Under the pieces are notes generated by a model. That model saw nothing but the letters and a program-made list of their open reading frames with translations. It was not told the origin of the DNA and ran no database searches. From positions 62,001 through 126,000 of the forward strand of contig NZ_JACWUO010000006.1 in the NCBI RefSeq assembly GCF_020857975.1: a stretch of DNA of 64,000 nucleotides. Direction: 5' to 3'. A program made the translations under genes and the position numbers. Below are positions 58,644-64,000 of this stretch, one piece after another; position 1 is the stretch's first letter; each line of letters starts with the position of its first letter. This stretch comes from Stenotrophomonas rhizophila. GTDB lineage: Bacteria; Pseudomonadota; Gammaproteobacteria; Xanthomonadales; Xanthomonadaceae.

Positions 58644-61076
58644 GTGCCCCGACGCTACGATTCCGACGACATCGACGAGTTCGACGACGACACCGACAGC
58701 CGCTGGCCGCTGTGGCGTCGACGCCTGATCACCTGGGGCATGGCCGCGTTCGCGCTGGCGCTGGGTTTCCTGATTCCCTATACGGTGTACCTGAACAAAC
58801 AGGTCACCCAACGGTTCGGCGAGCTGCGCTGGCAGATCCCGACCCGCGTCTATGCCCGTCCGCTGGCATTGGCGCCGGGGGTGGCGATGGATGCGCAGAC
58901 GCTGAAGACCGAACTGGCCGCGGCGGCCTACCGCGATGACGGCACCGGCAAGGCGGCGGCCACCTACAGCCAGGACGGCGGCCGCTTTGTGATCTCCAGC
59001 CGCGGCTACAACGATGTCGATGGCCCGGTCGCCCCGCGCCAGGTCGAGTTGACCCTGTCCGGCGGGCAGATCGGTTCGCTGCGCGATGCGCGCAGCCGCA
59101 AGGCCCTGAAGGCCGCGCGGCTGGACCCGGCCCGGATCGCCACCCTGTACGGGCAGAAGCAGGAAGAGCGCCGGCTGGTACGCATCGAGGAAACCCCCGA
59201 ACTGCTGGTCACCGGCCTGCAGGCGGTGGAGGACAAGGACTTCAACCGCCACCACGGCATCGACCTGAGCGGCATCGCCCGCGCGGTCTGGGTGACCGTG
59301 CGCTCCGGTGGCCAGAGCCGCCAGGGTGCGTCCACCCTGACCCAGCAGTTGGCGCGCAGCGGCCTGCTCGGGATCGGCAAGGAACAGACCGTCACCCGCA
59401 AGTTCAACGAGGTGCTGTACGCGCTCATCATGGAAGCGCGCTACGACAAGCGCACCATCCTGGAGGCCTACCTCAACCAGGTCTACCTGGGCCAGCGCGG
59501 CAGCCAGGCCATCCACGGCATGTCGTCGGGCGCCGAATTCTGGTTCGGCCGCGACCTGTCCTCGCTCAATACCGAACACGTCGCGCTGCTGATCGGCCTG
59601 GTCAAGGGCCCGTCCCACTACGACCCGCGGCGCAATCCCGAGCGGGCGCTGGACCGCCGCAACTTCGTGCTGGGCAAGCTGCACGAAAGCCAGCTGATCG
59701 ACGATGCCGAATACCAGCGTGCGCTCAAGGCGCCGCTGGGCGTGCCCAAGACCCCGGGCCTGATCGCGGCCAACCGCTTCCCGGCCTACGTGGACCTGGT
59801 GCGGCGCCAGCTTGGCCACGATTACCCCGAGTCGGTGCTGCAGGGCGCCGGCCTGAGCGTGATGACCGGCATGGCGCCGTCGGCCCAGGCCTATGCCGAG
59901 GGCGCGGTGACCAAGACGCTCAAGTCGCTGGAAACCAAGCGCCGCCCCGAATTGCAGGCCGGGTTGGTGCTGACCGATGTGCACAACGGCGACGTGCTGG
60001 CCGTGGTCGGCAGCCGCGATGTGTCCGAACCTGGCTTCAACCGCGCCATCGAGGCGCAGCGCCAGGTCGGCTCGCTGCTCAAGCCGTTCGTCTACCTGCT
60101 GGCCCTGGCCCAGCCGGACCGCTATTCGCTGGCCAGCTGGGTGGATGATTCACCGGTGACGGTGCAGCTCAGCGGCGGCCGCAAGTGGAGCCCGGGCAAC
60201 GCCGACAACCGCAGCCACGGCACGGTGCGGATGATCGATGCGCTGGCGCACTCCTACAACCAGGCCACGGTGCGGATCGGCATGGCGGTGGATCCGGAAC
60301 GGCTGACCAAGCTGATCCACGTGCTGGCCGGGATCAAGGCCGACCCCAACCCGTCGGTCATCCTCGGCGCGACCGACCAGAGCCCGTATGCGATGGCCCA
60401 GCTGTACCAGTTCCTTGCCTCGGGCGGTGAGATCCAGCCGCTGCATGCCGTGCGTGGCGTGCTCGATCCGCAGGGCAAGCTGCTCAAGCGCTACGACAAG
60501 AGCCCGGCGCCGGCCCAGGAGGGCGATTCGATCGCGGCCAACCTGATCAGCATCGGCCTGCAGCAGGTGGTGGCCAGCGGCACCGCGCAACGGCTCAATG
60601 CCGACGGCCTGGCCCGCCTGCAGGCGGCCGGCAAGACCGGCACCTCCAACGACGGCCGCGACAGCTGGTATGCCGGCTACACCGGCGACCATCTGGCCGT
60701 GGTGTGGATGGGCAACGACCAGAACGCACAGACCGGCCTGTTCGGCGCCAGCGGCGCGATGCGGGTGTGGTCGGGCATCTTCAGCCGCCTGCCCAGTTCG
60801 CCGCTGAAGGTCAGCAACAAGGGCCTGGACTGGCAGTACGTGGAGGCCAGCGGGACTGCGGCCACCGATGAAACCTGCCCGGGCGCGCGCCGCTTCCCGT
60901 TCGTGGTCGGCTATGCGCCGGCCTATGCCGCGTGCACGCCGCCGGCCGCCCTGCCGGAAGGCGAGGGCGGTGAAGGTGCCGAAGGCGGTGGCTGGCGCAG
61001 CTGGTTCGGGCTGGACAAGAAGCCCGAACCTGCGGCCGAGCCGGCCCCGGCCGCCACCACTCCCCCTGCGCGATGA
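58644..61076 (+). CDS. mrcB: Penicillin-binding protein 1B (bifunctional)
   Basis: This 810-residue protein has a GTG start. A cytosolic acidic tail is followed by a membrane segment (LITWGMAAFALALGFLIPYT) and a UB2H-like region. The GT51 transglycosylase follows (EDKDFNRHHGIDLSGIARAV, then SRQGASTLTQQLARSGLL), then the transpeptidase with SLLKPFVYL (SxxK), SYNQATVRIGMAV (SxN) and KTGTSNDGRDSWYAGY (KTG). It polymerises and crosslinks peptidoglycan. The C-terminus ends in a Pro/Ala-rich tail. Confidence 0.95.
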   Translation: MPRRYDSDDIDEFDDDTDSRWPLWRRRLITWGMAAFALALGFLIPYTVYLNKQVTQRFGELRWQIPTRVYARPLALAPGVAMDAQTLKTELAAAAYRDDGTGKAAATYSQDGGRFVISSRGYNDVDGPVAPRQVELTLSGGQIGSLRDARSRKALKAARLDPARIATLYGQKQEERRLVRIEETPELLVTGLQAVEDKDFNRHHGIDLSGIARAVWVTVRSGGQSRQGASTLTQQLARSGLLGIGKEQTVTRKFNEVLYALIMEARYDKRTILEAYLNQVYLGQRGSQAIHGMSSGAEFWFGRDLSSLNTEHVALLIGLVKGPSHYDPRRNPERALDRRNFVLGKLHESQLIDDAEYQRALKAPLGVPKTPGLIAANRFPAYVDLVRRQLGHDYPESVLQGAGLSVMTGMAPSAQAYAEGAVTKTLKSLETKRRPELQAGLVLTDVHNGDVLAVVGSRDVSEPGFNRAIEAQRQVGSLLKPFVYLLALAQPDRYSLASWVDDSPVTVQLSGGRKWSPGNADNRSHGTVRMIDALAHSYNQATVRIGMAVDPERLTKLIHVLAGIKADPNPSVILGATDQSPYAMAQLYQFLASGGEIQPLHAVRGVLDPQGKLLKRYDKSPAPAQEGDSIAANLISIGLQQVVASGTAQRLNADGLARLQAAGKTGTSNDGRDSWYAGYTGDHLAVVWMGNDQNAQTGLFGASGAMRVWSGIFSRLPSSPLKVSNKGLDWQYVEASGTAATDETCPGARRFPFVVGYAPAYAACTPPAALPEGEGGEGAEGGGWRSWFGLDKKPEPAAEPAPAATTPPAR

Positions 61077-61098
61077 TTCCGGAACGAGGCCGGCCCGC

Positions 61099-61629
61099 AT
61101 GACCTACCGAACCCTGATCCGTTGTACGTCGCTGCTTGCGCTGGGCGTGGGCCTTGCCGCCTGCGTTACCTCCACCCCACCACAGAAGGCGCCGCTGGAT
61201 ACCACCACACCGGCCCAGCGCATGGCGGCGGTGGACGCGGCCGCCGCCGGCGCCGATGAGAAGGAACTGGCGGTGCAGCCGCTGCGCGATGCGCAGATCG
61301 AAGACCTGCGCATGGCCGCACAGGCGCAACGCCAGGCCAACGACCTGGCCGCTGCCGCCGAGTCCTTGAACCAGGCCCTGCTGGTCTCCGAAGGCGATCC
61401 TTCGATCCTGCAGGAACGCGCCGAGATCGCCTTGTTGCAGGGCGACTGGGCGCGCGCTGAAACGCTGGCGCGCAAGGCCGTGGACCTCGGCTCGAAGACC
61501 GGCCCGCTGTGCCGCCGGCACTGGGCCACCATCGAACAGTCGCGCCTGGCCCGTGGCCAGAAGGAAAACGCGGTGTCCGCGCACGCGCAGCTGGATGGCT
61601 GCACGGTGCCGGGGATCAAGCGGTATTGA
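61099..61629 (+). CDS. TPR-type lipoprotein
   Basis: This is a 176-residue lipoprotein. The signal TLIRCTSLLALGVGLAACVT has lipobox LAAC. The mature part has two TPR-like units (DLRMAAQAQRQANDLAAAAE; EIALLQGDWARAETLARKAV). It starts 22 bases after mrcB, so it is likely co-transcribed. In position and build it resembles lipoproteins that tune PBP1B activity (LpoB-like role), but LpoB has no TPR, so this is inference. Confidence 0.82.
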   Translation: MTYRTLIRCTSLLALGVGLAACVTSTPPQKAPLDTTTPAQRMAAVDAAAAGADEKELAVQPLRDAQIEDLRMAAQAQRQANDLAAAAESLNQALLVSEGDPSILQERAEIALLQGDWARAETLARKAVDLGSKTGPLCRRHWATIEQSRLARGQKENAVSAHAQLDGCTVPGIKRY

Positions 61630-61632
61630 CTC

Positions 61633-61762
61633 GTAGAGCGGGGCTCTGCCCCGCTGCTTGGCTCTGCCCCGCTGCCTGGTCTGCCCCGCTGCCTCGATCC
61701 GCGACGGCGCAGCGCCCTGCAGCGGAGACAGATCCAAGCAGCGGGGCAGAGCCCCGCTCTAC
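61633..61762. repeat. Inverted pair of SMAG-type palindromes (REPIN-like)
   Basis: A 22-bp sequence starting GTAGAGCGGGGCTCTGCCCC (61633-61654) recurs as its exact reverse complement at 61741-61762. Each copy is itself a hairpin. TCTGCCCCGCTGC is repeated directly three times inside. The whole fills the gap between the lipoprotein gene and the helicase gene and probably acts as transcript-end hairpins. Confidence 0.88.
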
Positions 61763-61772
61763 AATGCCTTCC

Positions 61773-63830
61773 ATGCCACGCCTTGCCCATGCCAGCAGCG
61801 AAGCCCTCAGCGAGGGCGGCACGCTTGCCAGCCAGCTCGATGCCTTCGTTGCGCGCCCGGCGCAGCTGCGCCTGACCGCGGCGATCGCCGAGGCGTTCGA
61901 CCAGCGCGACGTGCTGCTCGCCGAGGCCGGCACCGGCACCGGCAAGACCTACGCCTACCTGGTGCCGGCGCTGCTGTCCGGGTTGAAGACCATCATCTCC
62001 ACCGGTACCCGCGCGCTGCAGGACCAGCTCTACCACCGCGACCTGCCGCGCGTGCGCGCCGCGCTCGGGGTGGGGCACAGCAGCGCGCTGCTCAAGGGCC
62101 GGGCCAACTACCTGTGCCGTTACCGCCTGCAGCAGTCCAGGGGCGAGCCACGGTTCAGTTCGCCCGAGCAGGTCGCGCAGTTCCAGCGCATCCTGGCCTG
62201 GTCGGGGCGCACGAAGTTCGGTGACATGGCCGAACTGGACGCCTTGCCCGAAGACTCGCCGCTGTACCCGATGGTGACCTCCACCGTCGACAACTGCCTG
62301 GGCACCGAATGCCCGTTCTGGGACGACTGCTTCGTGGTGCAGGCGCGCCAGCGTGCGCAGTCGGCCGACGTGGTGGTGGTCAACCACCACCTGCTGCTGG
62401 CCGACCTGGCGCTGAAGCAGGAGGGCTTCGGCGAAATCCTGCCCGGCGCGCAGGCATTCGTGATCGACGAGGCGCACCAGCTGCCGGAACTGGCCGCCAA
62501 TTTCTTCGGCGAGAGCTTCGGCATGCGCCCGTGGCAGGAACTGGCGCGCGACTGCCTGGCCGAGAGCCGCAGCGTGGCCGGCGCCCAGGCCGCGCTGCAG
62601 GTGCCGGCGGCCGGCCTGGAACAGGTGCTGCGCGAGCTGCGCACGGCGATGGACGGCCTGCCGCCGCGCGGTACCCAGTGGCGCGCGCTGGCCGTGCCGC
62701 AGGTACGCGACGGCTTCGATGCGGCGATGAGTGCGCTGGTCACCCTGGGCGATGCGCTGGCCGGGGTGCGCGAGGCATCGCCCGGCCTGGATGCCTGCCA
62801 TGCGCGCGCGCTGGAGGCGGCATCGCGGCTGTCGCGCTGGCTGGGCGAGGATGCGCCGCTGCTGGATTTCGACAGCGATCCCGGCCAGGCCCCGGCCGCC
62901 GCCGAAGTGCTGTGGTACGAACTGACCCCGCGCGGCTTCCGTTGCCAGCGCACCCCGATGGACGTATCCGGCCCGCTGCGCGAGCACCGCCAGCGTTCGA
63001 TGGCGGCCTGGGTGTTCACCTCGGCCACGCTGACCGTGGACGGCGGCTTTGCGCATATTTCGCAGCGGCTGGGCCTGGATGACCCGGTCACGCTGCTGCA
63101 GCCCAGCCCGTTCGACTGGGCCGCCCAGGCGTTGTGCTACCTGCCTGCCGGTCTGCCCGATCCGGCCGCACGCGGTTTCGGCACGGCCCTGATCGGTGCG
63201 TTGATCCCGGTGCTGGAGGCTTCGCAGGGCAGGGCCTTCCTGCTGTTCGCCTCGCACCGCGCGTTGCGCGAGGCCGCCGAGGCGCTGCGCGATGCGCCGT
63301 GGCCGCTGTTCGTGCAGGGCGAGGCGCCACGCGCGACGCTGCTGCAGCGGTTCCGCGAATCGGGCAATGGCGTGCTGCTGGGGTCGGCCAGCTTCCGCGA
63401 GGGCGTGGACGTGGTCGGCGATGCGCTCAGCGTGGTGGTGATCGACAAGCTGCCGTTCGCTGCCCCGGACGACCCGGTGTTCGAGGCGCGGCTGGATGCG
63501 ATCCGCCGCGACGGCGGCAACCCGTTCCGCGACGAGCAGCTGCCGCAGGCGGTGATCGCGCTCAAGCAGGGGGTGGGCCGGTTGATCCGCAGCGAGACCG
63601 ATCGCGGCGTGCTGGTGCTGTGCGACCCGCGCCTGCTGACCCGCGGCTACGGGCGGATCTTCCTGGATTCGCTGCCGCCGTTCCGGCGCACCCGCGCGCT
63701 GGACGATGTGCGCGGCTTCTTTGCGCCACAATGGGCTGGCGCCGGGCCCGCCGCGCCGGTCGTGCCGGCGGCCCCCGCTGCCCCTGCCGCCCCCGGCGAT
63801 GCCGACCCTTTCCCCACTTCCCTGTTCTGA
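61773..63830 (+). CDS. DinG/YoaA-family ATP-dependent helicase
   Basis: This protein of about 685 residues starts MPRLAHASSEALSEGGTLAS (ATG at 61764, three codons earlier, is equally possible). Walker A is LAEAGTGTGKTYAYLVPALL. The four Cys of an XPD-type iron-sulphur cluster are in NYLCRYRL and DNCLGTECPFWDDCF, followed by VIDEAHQLPELAANFF. C-terminal motifs are LLGSASFREGVDVVGDALSV and GVGRLIRSETDRG. It unwinds DNA 5' to 3' and helps resolve damaged or collided forks. It follows the repeat pair at 61633-61762 with no clear ribosome site. Confidence 0.93.
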   Translation: MPRLAHASSEALSEGGTLASQLDAFVARPAQLRLTAAIAEAFDQRDVLLAEAGTGTGKTYAYLVPALLSGLKTIISTGTRALQDQLYHRDLPRVRAALGVGHSSALLKGRANYLCRYRLQQSRGEPRFSSPEQVAQFQRILAWSGRTKFGDMAELDALPEDSPLYPMVTSTVDNCLGTECPFWDDCFVVQARQRAQSADVVVVNHHLLLADLALKQEGFGEILPGAQAFVIDEAHQLPELAANFFGESFGMRPWQELARDCLAESRSVAGAQAALQVPAAGLEQVLRELRTAMDGLPPRGTQWRALAVPQVRDGFDAAMSALVTLGDALAGVREASPGLDACHARALEAASRLSRWLGEDAPLLDFDSDPGQAPAAAEVLWYELTPRGFRCQRTPMDVSGPLREHRQRSMAAWVFTSATLTVDGGFAHISQRLGLDDPVTLLQPSPFDWAAQALCYLPAGLPDPAARGFGTALIGALIPVLEASQGRAFLLFASHRALREAAEALRDAPWPLFVQGEAPRATLLQRFRESGNGVLLGSASFREGVDVVGDALSVVVIDKLPFAAPDDPVFEARLDAIRRDGGNPFRDEQLPQAVIALKQGVGRLIRSETDRGVLVLCDPRLLTRGYGRIFLDSLPPFRRTRALDDVRGFFAPQWAGAGPAAPVVPAAPAAPAAPGDADPFPTSLF

Positions 63831-63835
63831 CCTCG

Positions 63836-64000
63836 ATGAAACTGCTCGCCTTTGAAACCGCAACCGAAGCCTGTTCCGTTGCCCTGTACGTGGATGGGCA
63901 GGTGCTGGAGCGGTTCGAGATCGCTCCGCGCCGGCATGCCGAGCTGAGCCTGCCGTGGGCCGAGGCGTTGCTGGCCGAGGCGGGCGTGGCGCGGTCGCAG
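63836..64000 (+). CDS. tsaB: tRNA threonylcarbamoyladenosine protein TsaB, 3' end outside window
   Basis: The frame starts MKLLAFETATEACSVALYVD and continues with RHAELSLPWAEALLAEAGV, which matches TsaB. TsaB partners with TsaD and TsaE to make t6A37 in tRNAs reading ANN codons. Only 55 codons are within the window. The start is 6 bases after the helicase stop. Confidence 0.92.
   Translation, partial: MKLLAFETATEACSVALYVDGQVLERFEIAPRRHAELSLPWAEALLAEAGVARSQ

Noticed and set aside
61104..63863. A 919-codon minus-strand frame opposite the helicase
   Set aside because: Shadow of the DinG/YoaA coding strand.

Overview
The window is GC-rich chromosomal DNA of a Xanthomonadaceae bacterium, most likely Stenotrophomonas. 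The reasons are the copLAB-type copper cluster, the stand-alone relA, hrpA, recQ, mrcB, dinG/yoaA and tsaB housekeeping genes, and GTAG-headed palindromic repeats of the SMAG type known from S. maltophilia. The genus call is inference from gene content; no database search was run.

Positions 1 to about 36,471 are a P2-like (Peduovirus-type) prophage, open on the left. It ends at the 3' part of a tRNA-Lys gene (36427-36471), the expected attachment-site duplicate; the intact tRNA and the integrase are expected left of position 1. From left to right: an early minus-strand operon of small unknown genes (1-1773) under a C4-type antisense-RNA switch (1785-2007); a plus-strand HigB/HigA-like toxin-antitoxin pair with operator palindromes and a 9-bp minisatellite between its genes (2096-2893); a TOPRIM/zinc-finger primase-helicase (2983-5685) with small genes, an Ogr-type late activator and a Cox-like regulator (to 6793); the immunity region with a CI-like repressor and an operator palindrome inside the early promoter (6833-7345); a PIN-domain cargo gene (7475-8866); the late tail, baseplate, fibre, lysis and head genes on the minus strand (8859-27565: D, U, T, E/E', FII, FI, W, V, fibre genes, I, J, S, R, Rz/Rz1, endolysin, holins, X, L, M, N, O); then terminase and portal P and Q on plus (27743-30492), and a Com/DNA-methyltransferase overlap like Mu com/mom (30489-31365). 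The right arm (31.4-36.3 kb) is accessory: unrecognised membrane, exported and cytosolic genes, a gene remnant and an AT-rich stretch with repeated GGTTACC-type sequence.

The prophage pairs P2-like virion genes with a primase-helicase replication gene. Lysis-lysogeny control appears layered: CI repressor on the early promoter, C4 antisense RNA on the distal early operon, and Ogr acting on dyads of the form TGTAG-N9-CTACG before J and between O and P.

From 36.6 kb on the DNA is ordinary chromosome: an epimerase, a lysozyme-inhibitor lipoprotein, a DUF3011 protein, a small Cys-rich exported protein, a single-domain response regulator, a zinc-ribbon protein, a GNAT acetyltransferase, copL-copA-copB, recQ, dps, hrpA, an exported protein, relA, a TPR membrane protein, a Rossmann oxidoreductase, a family 2 glycosyltransferase, mrcB, a TPR lipoprotein, a DinG/YoaA helicase and the start of tsaB. 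Intergenic gaps at 38.3, 46.6-47.2 and 61.7 kb hold palindromic and inverted repeats rather than genes.
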